Below, one piece after another: positions 1-8,375 of a DNA stretch of 64,000 bases. Source of the DNA: Streptomyces sp. NRRL S-340 (GTDB taxonomy: Bacteria; Actinomycetota; Actinomycetes; Streptomycetales; Streptomycetaceae); contig NZ_JOIY01000004.1 in the NCBI RefSeq assembly GCF_000720185.1, forward strand, positions 272,778-336,777, read 5' to 3'. The translations under genes were made by a program, and so were the position numbers. The notes under the pieces are model-generated. The model had not been told where the DNA came from. It saw only the letters and a program-made list of their open reading frames with translations, and searched no databases. Each line of letters begins with the position of its first letter. Positions within the stretch are counted from its first letter, which is position 1.

Positions 1-40
1 CCCGCACTTCCCCTTCCCTCCAGTCCGGATTGGAGCACTC

Positions 41-1270
41 ATGGCCGCGGACCCCTTCGACGCGGGTGCCGGCAGCATCCTGCGGCAGCCGAAGGCAGTC
101 TGGGCGACGGCCGGCGCGTCCGTCGTCGCCTTCATGGGCATCGGTCTGGTCGACCCGATCCTGCCCTCCATCGCCAAGGGCCTGGACGCCACCGCCAGCC
201 AGGTCTCCCTGCTGTTCACCTCGTACTTCCTGATCACCGCCGTGGCGATGCTGGTGACCGGCTTCGTCTCCAGCCGCATCGGCGGCCGCAAGACGCTGCT
301 GCTCGGCCTCGCCTTCGTCGTGGTCTTCGCCGGGCTCGCCGGCACCTCCGGCTCGGTCGGCCAGCTGGTCGGGTTCCGGGCCGGCTGGGGCCTGGGCAAC
401 GCGCTCTTCGTCTCCACCGCGCTCGCGGTCATCGTCGGCGCGGCGGCGGGCGGCAGCGCGGCGGCCATCCTGCTCTACGAGTCCGCGCTCGGCCTCGGCA
501 TGGCGTGCGGCCCGCTGGTGGGCGCCCTGCTGGGCAACGCCAGCTGGCGCTACCCGTTCTTCGGCACCGCGTGCCTCATGGCCGTCGGCTTCCTGTGCAT
601 CACGGCGTTCCTCAAGGAGCAGCCCAAGCCGGCCCGCAAGACCTCACTGCTCGACCCGGTCAAGGCGCTCGGCCACGGCGGCCTCGCCTCGGCGGCGGTC
701 TCGGCGTTCTTCTACAACTACACGTTCTTCACCGTGCTGGCCTTCACGCCGTTCGTGCTGAACATGACGCCGTACAAGTCGGGCGCGGTGTTCTTCGCCT
801 GGGGCCTGCTGCTCGCCGTCTTCTCCGTACTGGTGGCCCCGCGCATGCAGGCGCGGTTCGGGTCGCTGAAGGTGCTCGGCGGCTCCCTGGTGCTGCTCGC
901 CGCCGACGTGATCGTCCTCGGCTACGGCAGCCACACCACGGCGATCGTCTGCACCATCCTGTCCGGCGCGTTCATCGGCGTGAACAACACCGTCTACACC
1001 GAGCTGGCGCTCGGCGTCTCGGACGCGCCGCGCCCGGTGGCGAGCGCGGGCTACAACTTCGTGCGCTGGTTCGCCGCGGCGGCGGCTCCGTACCTGGCGC
1101 CGAAGATCGAGGAGTGGACCGACGTCCACGTCCCGTTCGTGGTCGCCGGCGCCACCGCCGTGGTGGGCGCGCTGGTGGTCCTGGTGCGGCGCCGGGCCCT
1201 CGCCCACGAGGCGGAGGAGCTGGAGCCGCGCCACGCGACGGAGGACGGGGTCACGGTTTTCGCCAACTGA
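41..1270 (+). CDS. MFS family drug/metabolite exporter
   Basis: A 409-residue integral membrane protein with about 12 hydrophobic segments, the usual length for a major facilitator. A motif-A-like loop (GFVSSRIGGRKT, residues 74-85) follows the second membrane segment, and an acidic/proline turn (VDPILP) ends the first, as in proton-driven multidrug and sugar exporters of the MdtG/Bmr class. The substrate cannot be read from sequence. The ATG is preceded by TTGGAGCACTC, a good ribosome-binding site. It is convergent with the SUFU-domain gene, so it forms its own transcription unit. Its promoter lies mostly before the window. Confidence 0.9.
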   Translation: MAADPFDAGAGSILRQPKAVWATAGASVVAFMGIGLVDPILPSIAKGLDATASQVSLLFTSYFLITAVAMLVTGFVSSRIGGRKTLLLGLAFVVVFAGLAGTSGSVGQLVGFRAGWGLGNALFVSTALAVIVGAAAGGSAAAILLYESALGLGMACGPLVGALLGNASWRYPFFGTACLMAVGFLCITAFLKEQPKPARKTSLLDPVKALGHGGLASAAVSAFFYNYTFFTVLAFTPFVLNMTPYKSGAVFFAWGLLLAVFSVLVAPRMQARFGSLKVLGGSLVLLAADVIVLGYGSHTTAIVCTILSGAFIGVNNTVYTELALGVSDAPRPVASAGYNFVRWFAAAAAPYLAPKIEEWTDVHVPFVVAGATAVVGALVVLVRRRALAHEAEELEPRHATEDGVTVFAN

Positions 1271-1301
1271 CGCGCTCCACCCGGCTCTTGGGTGAGTTCG
1301 G

Positions 1302-1886
1302 TCACTCCAGCGGCACGGACCGGCGGGCAGGGTCCCGCAGGTCCGTGCCGCTGCTCAGCCAGCGCTCCTGGAGGGCCTGCGCGCCGTGCACCCGCTTCCA
1401 AGCGGCCTCGTTCGGCGTCATCGGCAGCAGCGGCAGGAACCGTACGGGATCCAGCGGCGCGTCGAGTTCCAGGTCCTCCACCAGGCCGCCCGGCTCGGCC
1501 ACCAGGACCGAGGTGAAGGGCGCACCCGGCCACAGCGCGTCCCCCACGTCGAGGGAGGCGCCGGGGGCCACGACCACGCCCTCGACCTGCGGGGACGCGC
1601 CGAGCACGGCGAGCGGGCGGAGCACCTTGTCGGTGTCGGCGAGCCCGGCCCGCACACTCAGCACCAGTTCGGCGCGCGGTCCCTTGACCGGGTCGGCGAG
1701 CATCGCCGTGGGGTCCGCCATGGGGTGGGCGGACATGCCGAGGGTGGCGTACCGGACGATGTCGCCCTCCAGGAAGCGCAGCACCTCGATACGGTCCGTG
1801 CCGAGGAAGGTGACCGCCGCGCGCGCGTCCGGCTCGCCCAGCGCGGAGCGCAACCGGGCCTCGACCAGAGGAAGAACATCTGCCAT
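1302..1886 (-). CDS. Suppressor-of-fused (SUFU) domain protein
   Basis: A 194-residue soluble protein. The middle and C-terminal parts (LVLSVRAG, then SVLVAEPGGLVEDL, then FLPLLPMTPNEAAWKRVHG) match the bacterial SUFU-like fold found across Streptomyces. Bacterial members have no firmly assigned biochemical role; some act as immunity proteins. A longer open frame reaches 1991, but the start at 1886 (MADVLPLVEARL) fits the family N-terminus. No signal peptide or membrane segment. Convergent with the MFS gene. Confidence 0.8.
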   Translation of the reverse strand: MADVLPLVEARLRSALGEPDARAAVTFLGTDRIEVLRFLEGDIVRYATLGMSAHPMADPTAMLADPVKGPRAELVLSVRAGLADTDKVLRPLAVLGASPQVEGVVVAPGASLDVGDALWPGAPFTSVLVAEPGGLVEDLELDAPLDPVRFLPLLPMTPNEAAWKRVHGAQALQERWLSSGTDLRDPARRSVPLE

Positions 1887-2356
1887 GCCGCGAGCATAGA
1901 ACTCGTCAGTACCCGGCAAAGCGGCACCTTGACACGTCGGCCGACTGATACTCTTGCCCGTGGTTCGGGGCAGCACGCAGAGCGTCGCCATCAGGCTCCG
2001 GACACCGATGGGACTCCCTTACGAGGGACCGGCCGGAGGAGGTGGGGCTGTCATGGATCGAAGTCGACCGTGCAGTAGCACCCGCTCTTCCCGCCGCTGA
2101 TGTAGCTGTTCCGGCTCCGGCTGACCCGCCACCTCTCGCCTTCGTGCCCCCCGCGCGTCGTACGGAAGAGCACTTCGTTTCGTTTGCCTGATCGCCCGAT
2201 CTGACCGATCGAATCAGTGACGAAGCCCGTCACCGCGTCGGTGCGGTGCTCCCCGCTTTGTGGACGTGCGAAACATCCGCACACCGGACGTCCTCATTCC
2301 GGGCAGTTCCGACCGTCGTCGGCGCTCTTCGTCGCTCGTCACGAAGGAGCCCCGCC
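1887..2356. other. Intergenic region upstream of corA and the SUFU gene
   Basis: 470 bp between divergently oriented genes. It holds a TTGACA hexamer at 1931-1936 without a well-spaced -10, a G-rich GGAGGAGG stretch near 2034, and a short minus-strand frame with coding-like codon use (listed separately). The part near 2160-2330 is less GC-rich and probably carries the corA promoter. No conserved riboswitch structure such as an M-box was recognised. Confidence 0.4.
2051..2176 (-). CDS. Possible very small protein (41 aa)
   Basis: An open frame starting at GTG (2176) and ending at TGA (2051-2053). About nine in ten third codon positions are G or C, the Streptomyces coding signature, and the next-best evidence is its cysteine-containing C-terminus (SGGKSGCYCTVDFDP). 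The same frame continues upstream to 2284 with poorer codon use. There is no convincing Shine-Dalgarno sequence, so it may be the 3' relic of a longer gene. No family recognised; a faint resemblance to the SSYSGG core of DUF397 proteins is noted but not relied on. Confidence 0.25.
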   Translation of the reverse strand, partial: EVLFRTTRGGHEGERWRVSRSRNSYISGGKSGCYCTVDFDP

Positions 2357-3472
2357 ATGTCGATGATCCGTGACCTGCGTGCCGTGGTCCGCCCGTCCCG
2401 CCCCACGCAGCGCAAGGACAGCGGCACGTACGACACCACCCGCGACCCGGCCACCCCCTCGGCCGTCGTCGACTGCGCCGTCTACCGCGACGGCACCCGT
2501 CTGGAGACCCCCGCGCCGCTCACCCCGCAGGAGGCGATGCGCCAGGTGCGGCGCGACGGGGGCTTCGTGTGGATCGGGCTGCACGAGCCGACCGAGTCCG
2601 AATTCGCGGGCATCGCCTCGGAGTTCGGCCTGCACCCCCTCGCCGTCGAGGACGCCGTCCAGGCCCACCAGCGGCCCAAGCTGGAGCGCTACGACGACTC
2701 CCTGTTCACCGTCTTCAAGACCATCCACTACGTCGACCACGACCAGCTCACCGCCAACAGCGAGGTGGTCGAGACCGGCGAGGTGATGTGCTTCACCGGG
2801 CGGGACTTCTTCATCACCGTCCGGCACGGCGGGCAGGGCTCGCTGCGGGCCCTGCGCCACCGGCTCCAGGACGACCCCGAGCTGCTGGCCAAGGGCCCCT
2901 CGGCGGTGCTGCACGCCATCGCCGACCACGTCGTCGACGGCTACATCGCGGTCGCCTCCGCCCTCCAGGACGACGTGGACGAGGTCGAGACCGAGGTGTT
3001 CTCGCCGGGCCGCGGACGTACCCCGCGCGGCACCGACGCCGGACGGATCTACCAGCTCAAGCGCGAGGTCATGGAGTTCAAGCGCGCGGTGTCGCCGCTG
3101 CTGCGGCCCATGCAGCTGCTGAGCGAGCGGCCGATGCGGCTGATCGACCCGGACATCCAGAAGTACTTCCGCGACGTCGCCGACCACCTGGCCCGCGTCC
3201 AGGAGCAGGTCATCGGCTTCGACGAACTGCTCAACTCCATCCTCCAGGCCAACCTCGCCCAGGCGTCCGTCGCCCAGAACGAGGACATGCGGAAGATCAC
3301 CGCGTGGGCCGCGATCATCGCCGTACCGACGATGGTCTGCGGGGTCTACGGCATGAACTTCAAGTACATGCCCGAGACGCACTGGAGGTACGGCTACCCG
3401 GTGGTCATGGCCGTCACCGCCGCGATCTGTCTCGGCATCCACCGCACCCTCAAGCGCAACGGCTGGCTGTGA
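2357..3472 (+). CDS. corA: CorA-type magnesium/cobalt transporter
   Basis: A 371-residue CorA family channel. A large cytoplasmic N-terminal domain is followed by the long coupling helix (EDMRKITAWAAI), a first membrane segment ending in the signature YGMNF (GMN at about residues 332-334), and a second C-terminal membrane segment with the basic tail KRNGWL. It imports Mg2+ (possibly Co2+/Ni2+) as a pentamer. The ATG at 2357 was chosen because AAGGAG lies 9 bp upstream; the frame is open further up but without a ribosome site. An MgtE-N/CBS protein lies 1.7 kb downstream, so two Mg-related genes sit close together. Confidence 0.95.
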   Translation: MSMIRDLRAVVRPSRPTQRKDSGTYDTTRDPATPSAVVDCAVYRDGTRLETPAPLTPQEAMRQVRRDGGFVWIGLHEPTESEFAGIASEFGLHPLAVEDAVQAHQRPKLERYDDSLFTVFKTIHYVDHDQLTANSEVVETGEVMCFTGRDFFITVRHGGQGSLRALRHRLQDDPELLAKGPSAVLHAIADHVVDGYIAVASALQDDVDEVETEVFSPGRGRTPRGTDAGRIYQLKREVMEFKRAVSPLLRPMQLLSERPMRLIDPDIQKYFRDVADHLARVQEQVIGFDELLNSILQANLAQASVAQNEDMRKITAWAAIIAVPTMVCGVYGMNFKYMPETHWRYGYPVVMAVTAAICLGIHRTLKRNGWL

Positions 3473-3501
3473 CCGCCGGCGCCGCGCCGGGCGCGCCTGG
3501 C

Positions 3502-3507
3502 TACCCT
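3502..3507 (+). promoter_or_regulatory. -10 element of leaderless transcript (gene at 3514)
   Basis: TACCCT fits TANNNT and ends 6 bp before the ATG, so transcription should start at the A of the start codon. No ribosome-binding site precedes this gene. Confidence 0.5.
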
Positions 3508-3513
3508 GCTCCC

Positions 3514-4026
3514 ATGACTGGTGCGTTCCTCGACCGGGCCCTCGTCGAGGAGGCCACGAAGAAGTCCGGCCTCATCTGGGTCAAGGGCCCCGGTGGCCCG
3601 GCCCGCGCGCTGTGGCACGTCTGGCACGAGGGCGCGGCGTGCCTGGTCGGCGACGGCCCCGGCGAACAGCCGCTGCCGCACCTGGCCGACGGGGCCACCG
3701 CCGAGGTCACCGTGCGCAGCAAGGACAAGGGCGGCCGGCTGGTCACCTGGACGGCGCGGACCGTGGAGCTGGCGCCCGGGTCACCGGCGTGGCAGGAGAC
3801 GGTGGCCGAACTGAAGGGCAAGCGCCTGAACGCGCCCGACGGCGAGGCCATGACCGGACGGTGGGCCCGCGAGTGCCGGGTGCTGCGCCTGGAGCCGACG
3901 GGGGCGGTCGGGCCGCTGCCCGACGGCTCGCTGGCCCGGGCGCCGCTGCCCACCCCGGCGACGACCCGGCAGCCGGCCCCGGCGGGGCTGCCCCGGCTGC
4001 TGCTGAAGAAGCGGCGGCGGAAGTGA
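3514..4026 (+). CDS. Conserved hypothetical protein, pyridoxamine-oxidase-like fold suspected
   Basis: A 170-residue soluble protein. The first 120 residues (LIWVKGPGGPARALWHVWHEG, DGPGEQPLPHLADGATAEVTVRSKDKGGRL) resemble the split-barrel flavin-binding family whose members reduce small substrates; the C-terminal 50 residues are proline-rich and basic (LLLKKRRRK). No catalytic residue can be named. It sits 41 bp after corA in the same direction, but a TACCCT -10 element just before the ATG argues for its own leaderless promoter. Function uncertain. Confidence 0.75.
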   Translation: MTGAFLDRALVEEATKKSGLIWVKGPGGPARALWHVWHEGAACLVGDGPGEQPLPHLADGATAEVTVRSKDKGGRLVTWTARTVELAPGSPAWQETVAELKGKRLNAPDGEAMTGRWARECRVLRLEPTGAVGPLPDGSLARAPLPTPATTRQPAPAGLPRLLLKKRRRK

Positions 4027-4090
4027 CCGCACCCGGCGGGGGAGACCGCCCGTGGTGTCCCCGGTGCGCGAAAGCGCCCGGGGGCGCCGG

Positions 4091-4864
4091 TCAGGACGCC
4101 GGCAGTTGTCTGCCGTAGTCGACCGTCTCGTCCGCGTCCGGCTCGCGCAGCGGGAAGTCCTTGCCCCACTCGGAGAAGCTGAGCGTGCCCGCGTCCCCGG
4201 CGCGGGCGAGCCGCAGCGGGTAGGGGGTGCCTTCCAGGGAGACGTCCAGGGTGCCGCCGGTGCCCTTGCCGCCGGTGACGCGGACGGTGCGCACCCCGGA
4301 CTGCTCGTGGTGGCCGTCCGTCGCCAGCGCGCCGTGCAGTGTCAGCAGGCTCTCCAGGAGCACGTCCTTGTCCGTGAAGCCGCTGAACCGCTGGTAGGCG
4401 GGGTCGCCCTGCGGCACCTTCACGTACTTGCCGTCGAGCTTGTCCCCCGCGCCGCCGTCCGCGCCGCTCTTCCCGCTGCCCGCGTCCTCGCCGTCCGCGT
4501 TGTTCCAGAACTGCGCGTCCGCCTTCAGGTACAGCTGCCTGCCCACCCGCAGCAGCCCGAACGTCACCCCCTGCGAGGTGACCGAGCCGGTGCCGCCGCC
4601 GGACTTCAGCCGCATGTCGAGCCGGTAGGTACGGCCGTTGCTGACCACGTCCCCCGACAGGTGCACGGCACCGGCGGACCCCGCGGCGGCCGCGGCCCTG
4701 GCCTGGATCCGGTCGGCCGGGAGCTTGCCGACGCCGTTGGTGCCCGCGTCCGGATCGTCCGCCGAGCACCCCGTCAGGCCCGTGCCCGTGACGACCGCCA
4801 GCGCGCACAGCGCGCTCGCCAGCACGGCACGGCGGGTACGGCGGCACGGGGGGATCGCAGTCAC
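4091..4864 (-). CDS. Secreted lipoprotein (LppX/LprAFG-like)
   Basis: A 257-residue exported lipoprotein. A basic N-region (CRRTRRAV) and hydrophobic stretch end in the lipobox LTGC, so the mature protein is anchored on the outer membrane face. The rest is a beta-rich domain of the kind seen in actinobacterial LppX/LprG carriers, which bind lipids in a hydrophobic cavity; that role is inferred from the family. A gap rich in Gly/Ser/Asp lies mid-protein. The GTG at 4864 starts just before the signal peptide; the upstream continuation of the frame lacks coding character. Convergent with the preceding gene. Confidence 0.8.
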   Translation of the reverse strand: MTAIPPCRRTRRAVLASALCALAVVTGTGLTGCSADDPDAGTNGVGKLPADRIQARAAAAAGSAGAVHLSGDVVSNGRTYRLDMRLKSGGGTGSVTSQGVTFGLLRVGRQLYLKADAQFWNNADGEDAGSGKSGADGGAGDKLDGKYVKVPQGDPAYQRFSGFTDKDVLLESLLTLHGALATDGHHEQSGVRTVRVTGGKGTGGTLDVSLEGTPYPLRLARAGDAGTLSFSEWGKDFPLREPDADETVDYGRQLPAS

Positions 4865-5187
4865 GGGCGGCACTGCCTTTCTGCTCGCGTTCGGCGGATG
4901 CTGGTCAGCGGCGGGGCTGCGGCCCGTACGCGGAGCGCACGGCACGCAGACGGCGCGACGGGAGGGACCCTGGGGCCCTGTCGGCGTACGGCAGCGTACC
5001 GGGGGCGGCACGGCCCGGCGGAGCCAGTCCGTCCGCACCCCTCACCAGGGCGGATCCGAACGGGACGGGCTAGCCTGAAGCCCACTTGAGCGGGCAGGGG
5101 GAAGGAACGCCCCGGGAACCCGCCGCATCCCGGACGCCCGGGCAGCACGAGCACGTACGTCACAGAGCACGCAAAGGAGGCGCGGTC

Positions 5188-6516
5188 ATGGCAGCGGGCG
5201 CCCCCCGGATCTTCGTCTCACACCTCGCCGGTGTCGCCGTCTTCGACCCGACGGGCGACCAGGTGGGGCGGGTGCGCGATCTGGTCGTCATGCTGCGCGT
5301 CCGGCGCCGGCCGCCCCGCCTGCTCGGCCTGGTCGTCGAACTGTCCACCCGGCGTCGCATCTTCCTGCCGATGACCCGGGTCACGAGCATCGAGTCGGGC
5401 CAGGTCATCACCACCGGGGTGCTCAACGTGCGGCGGTTCGAGCAGCGGCCCACCGAGCGGCTGGTCTTCGGCGAGCTGCTGGACCGGCGGGTCACGCTCG
5501 TGGAGAGCGGCGAGGAGGCGACGGTGCTGGACCTGTCGGTGCATCAGCTGCCGGCGCGCCGGGACTGGGAGGTCGACCGCGTCTTCGTCAGGAAGGGGCG
5601 CAGGACCGGCGCGTTCCGCCGCAGCAAGGGAGAGACGCTGACCGTGGAGTGGTCGGCCGTCACCGGTTTCTCGCTGGAGGAGCACGGGCAGGGCGCGGAG
5701 AGCCTGCTCGCCACCTTCGAACAGCTGCGCCCCGCCGACCTCGCCAACGTGCTGCACCACCTGTCGCCCAAGCGGCGCGCGGAGGTCGCCGCCGCCCTGG
5801 ACGACGACCGGCTCGCGGACGTCCTCGAGGAGCTCCCCGAGGACGACCAGATCGAGATCCTCGGCAAACTGAAGGGCGAGCGCGCGGCCGACGTGCTGGA
5901 GGCCATGGACCCCGACGACGCCGCCGACCTGCTCGCCGAGCTGCCCGAGGAGGAGCAGGAGCGGCTGCTGAGCCTGATGCAGCCCGCCGACGCGGCCGAC
6001 ATGCGCCGCCTGATGTCGTACGAGGAGCACACGGCGGGCGGGCTGATGACGACCGAGCCGATCGTCCTGCGCCCGGACGCCACCGTCGCCGACGCGCTCG
6101 CCCGGGTCCGCAACCGGGACCTCTCCCCCGCGCTCGCCGCCCAGGTCTACGTCTGCCGGCCGCCCGACGAGACCCCCACCGGCAAGTACCTGGGCACGGT
6201 CCACTTCCAGCGGCTGCTGCGCGACCCGCCCTACACGCTCGTCAGTTCGATCCTGGACGACGATCTGCAGCCGCTCGCGCCGGACGCCACGCTGCCGGTG
6301 GTCGCGGGGTTCTTCGCCACGTACGACATGGTCGCGGCGCCCGTCGTGGACGAGGCCGGTGCGCTGCTGGGCGCGGTCACCGTGGACGACGTCCTGGACC
6401 ACATGCTGCCGGACGACTGGCGCGAGACGGAGTTCCACCTGGACGACGGGCCGGCCGGCGCTCCGGGCGGCACGGCGGGAGACGGACGGGGGGTGGGCGC
6501 GCATGGCGGAGCGTGA
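5188..6516 (+). CDS. PRC-barrel/MgtE-N/CBS-domain protein without a channel
   Basis: A 442-residue soluble protein. Residues about 1-160 contain PRC-barrel-like segments (VFDPTGDQVGRVRDLVV). Residues about 170-300 form the superhelical MgtE N-domain with repeats such as ERAADVLEAMDPDDAADLL, and about 300-420 a CBS pair (MTTEPIVLRPDATVADAL; VVDEAGALLGAVTVDDVL). In MgtE these two modules are the Mg2+ sensor, but the five-helix membrane pore is absent. Start chosen by AAAGGAGG before ATG 5188. It overlaps the DUF1003 gene by 14 bp, suggesting coupled translation. Matches M. tuberculosis Rv1232c in architecture, from memory. Confidence 0.85.
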   Translation: MAAGAPRIFVSHLAGVAVFDPTGDQVGRVRDLVVMLRVRRRPPRLLGLVVELSTRRRIFLPMTRVTSIESGQVITTGVLNVRRFEQRPTERLVFGELLDRRVTLVESGEEATVLDLSVHQLPARRDWEVDRVFVRKGRRTGAFRRSKGETLTVEWSAVTGFSLEEHGQGAESLLATFEQLRPADLANVLHHLSPKRRAEVAAALDDDRLADVLEELPEDDQIEILGKLKGERAADVLEAMDPDDAADLLAELPEEEQERLLSLMQPADAADMRRLMSYEEHTAGGLMTTEPIVLRPDATVADALARVRNRDLSPALAAQVYVCRPPDETPTGKYLGTVHFQRLLRDPPYTLVSSILDDDLQPLAPDATLPVVAGFFATYDMVAAPVVDEAGALLGAVTVDDVLDHMLPDDWRETEFHLDDGPAGAPGGTAGDGRGVGAHGGA

Positions 6517-7096
6517 GAGCACGCGCGAGCGGCACCCGGCCGGGGCCACCGCCGCGGGCCGGCCCCGCACCGCCCGGCTGGACCAGCCGCGCCCGCTGCG
6601 GCGCAGGCTGCTGCCCGAGTGGGATCCGGAGGCCTTCGGCCGGCTGTCCGAGCGGATCGCGCGTTTCCTGGGCACCGGACGGTTCATCGTCTGGATGACG
6701 GTGGTGATCATCGTCTGGATCATCTGGAACGTGGCCGCGCCGCGCCACCTGCGCTTCGACGAGTACCCGTTCATCTTCCTGACGCTCGCGCTGTCCCTGC
6801 AGGCCTCCTACGCCGCCCCGCTGATCCTGCTGGCCCAGAACCGGCAGGACGACCGGGACCGGGTCAACCTGGAGCAGGACCGCAAGCAGAACGAGCGGTC
6901 GATCGCCGACACCGAGTACCTGACCCGGGAGATCGCCGCGCTGCGCATGGGCCTGGGCGAGGTGGCGACCCGCGACTGGATCCGCTCGGAGCTGCAGGAC
7001 ATGATGAAGGAGCTGGAGGAGCGGTACGACGGCCACCGCGAACCTGCCGTATTCCCGGCAGAACGTCCGCCCCGGCGTGACATGGACGACCGCTGA
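6503..7096 (+). CDS. DUF1003 membrane protein
   Basis: A 197-residue protein with two close membrane segments (FIVWMTVVIIVWIIW at about 64-78, and a second at about 92-112). Around them are the DUF1003 hallmarks FDEYPFIFLTLALSLQAS and APLILLAQNRQ, followed by an acidic/basic cytoplasmic helix (DRDRVNLEQDRKQNERS). The biochemical role of the family is unknown. It overlaps the MgtE-N/CBS gene by 14 bp and is probably its membrane partner; this pairing would supply the membrane part that the preceding protein lacks, which is inference. Confidence 0.85.
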   Translation: MAERESTRERHPAGATAAGRPRTARLDQPRPLRRRLLPEWDPEAFGRLSERIARFLGTGRFIVWMTVVIIVWIIWNVAAPRHLRFDEYPFIFLTLALSLQASYAAPLILLAQNRQDDRDRVNLEQDRKQNERSIADTEYLTREIAALRMGLGEVATRDWIRSELQDMMKELEERYDGHREPAVFPAERPPRRDMDDR

Positions 7097-7126
7097 CGGG
7101 GGTCCCGGGGCCGCCGCCGCGCGCCG

Positions 7127-7132
7127 TACCAT
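7127..7132 (+). promoter_or_regulatory. -10 element of leaderless mrp transcript
   Basis: TACCAT fits TANNNT and ends 7 bp before the mrp ATG at 7140, with no ribosome-binding site in between. Confidence 0.5.
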
Positions 7133-7139
7133 CGTCCTT

Positions 7140-8273
7140 ATGGCTACGGAAGACGCGGTGCGCGCAGCGCTGGCGACGGTTGACGACCCCGAGATCCACC
7201 GACCCATCACCGAGCTGGGCATGGTCAAATCGGTGGAGATCGGCGCGGACGGATCGGTCGCGGTCACCGTGTACCTGACCGTCTCCGGCTGCCCCATGCG
7301 CGAGACGATCACCCAGCGCGTGACCGACGCGGTCTCGCGGGTCGAGGGCGTCACCCGGGTCGACGTGTCGCTGGACGTGATGAGCGACGAGCAGCGCAAG
7401 GAGCTGGCCAGTGCCCTGCGCGGCGGCCAGGCCGAGCGCGAGGTCCCCTTCGCCAGGCCGGGCAACCTGACCCGGGTCTACGCCGTCGCCTCCGGCAAAG
7501 GCGGTGTCGGCAAGTCCTCGGTGACGGTGAACCTGGCGGCGGCGATGGCGGCCGACGGCCTGAAGGTGGGCGTGGTCGACGCCGACATCTACGGTCACAG
7601 CGTGCCCCGCATGCTGGGCGCGGACGGCCGTCCCACCCAGGTCGAGAACATGATCATGCCGCCGTCCGCGAACGGCGTGAAGGTCATCTCCATCGGCATG
7701 TTCACCCCGGGCAACGCGCCGGTGGTCTGGCGCGGCCCGATGCTGCACCGCGCGCTCCAGCAGTTCCTCGCGGACGTGTACTGGGGCGACCTGGACGTCC
7801 TGCTGCTCGACCTGCCGCCCGGCACCGGTGACATCGCCATCTCCGTCGCCCAGCTCGTGCCGAACGCGGAGATCCTGGTGGTCACGACGCCTCAGCAGGC
7901 GGCCGCCGAGGTCGCCGAGCGGGCCGGCTCCATCGCCGTGCAGACCCACCAGAAGATCGTCGGCGTGGTCGAGAACATGTCCGGTCTGCCCTGCCCGCAC
8001 TGCGGCGAGATGGTCGACGTGTTCGGCACGGGCGGCGGCCAGCTGGTCGCCGACGGCCTGACCCGCACCACGGGCGCCTCGGTCCCGGTCCTCGGCTCCA
8101 TCCCGATCGACGTCCGGCTGCGCGAGGGCGGCGACGAGGGCAAGCCGGTCGTCCTGACCGACCCGGACTCCCCGGCCGGCGCGGCGCTGCGCGCCATCGC
8201 GGGCAAGCTCGGCGGACGGCAGCGGGGCCTGTCGGGGCTCTCGCTGGGGCTCACACCGAAGAACAAGTTCTAG
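7140..8273 (+). CDS. mrp: Mrp/ApbC-type Fe-S cluster carrier ATPase
   Basis: A 377-residue P-loop ATPase that carries and delivers [4Fe-4S] clusters to apo-enzymes in the cytosol. An N-terminal DUF59/MIP18 domain (about 1-85) precedes the deviant Walker A GKGGVGKSS (119-127). Near the C-terminus is the cluster-binding pair CPHC (C285, C288) that bridges the dimer. A longer frame begins at 7077 inside the DUF1003 gene, but the family N-terminus and a -10 element immediately upstream favour ATG 7140. A strong hairpin follows the stop. Confidence 0.93.
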   Translation: MATEDAVRAALATVDDPEIHRPITELGMVKSVEIGADGSVAVTVYLTVSGCPMRETITQRVTDAVSRVEGVTRVDVSLDVMSDEQRKELASALRGGQAEREVPFARPGNLTRVYAVASGKGGVGKSSVTVNLAAAMAADGLKVGVVDADIYGHSVPRMLGADGRPTQVENMIMPPSANGVKVISIGMFTPGNAPVVWRGPMLHRALQQFLADVYWGDLDVLLLDLPPGTGDIAISVAQLVPNAEILVVTTPQQAAAEVAERAGSIAVQTHQKIVGVVENMSGLPCPHCGEMVDVFGTGGGQLVADGLTRTTGASVPVLGSIPIDVRLREGGDEGKPVVLTDPDSPAGAALRAIAGKLGGRQRGLSGLSLGLTPKNKF

Positions 8274-8316
8274 CGGCCGGTCCGCGAACGGCGGACCCGG
8301 CCACGGCTGCCGTACG

Positions 8317-8358
8317 ACGAGGGAGGGCGCCGTCCGCGCGGACGGCGCTCTCCCTCGT
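8317..8358. terminator. Bidirectional hairpin terminator between mrp and convergent gene
   Basis: Two 20-nt arms (8317-8336 and 8339-8358) pair with a single G.T wobble around a tiny loop. It lies between two convergent genes and can stop both transcripts. There is no U-tract, as is normal in Streptomyces. Confidence 0.85.
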
Positions 8359-8375
8359 AGCGCCCGGCGCGCGGG

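Noticed and set aside
1931..1949. TTGACA followed by TACTCT as a promoter
   Set aside because: The spacer is only about 14 bp, too short for a normal sigma-70 promoter.
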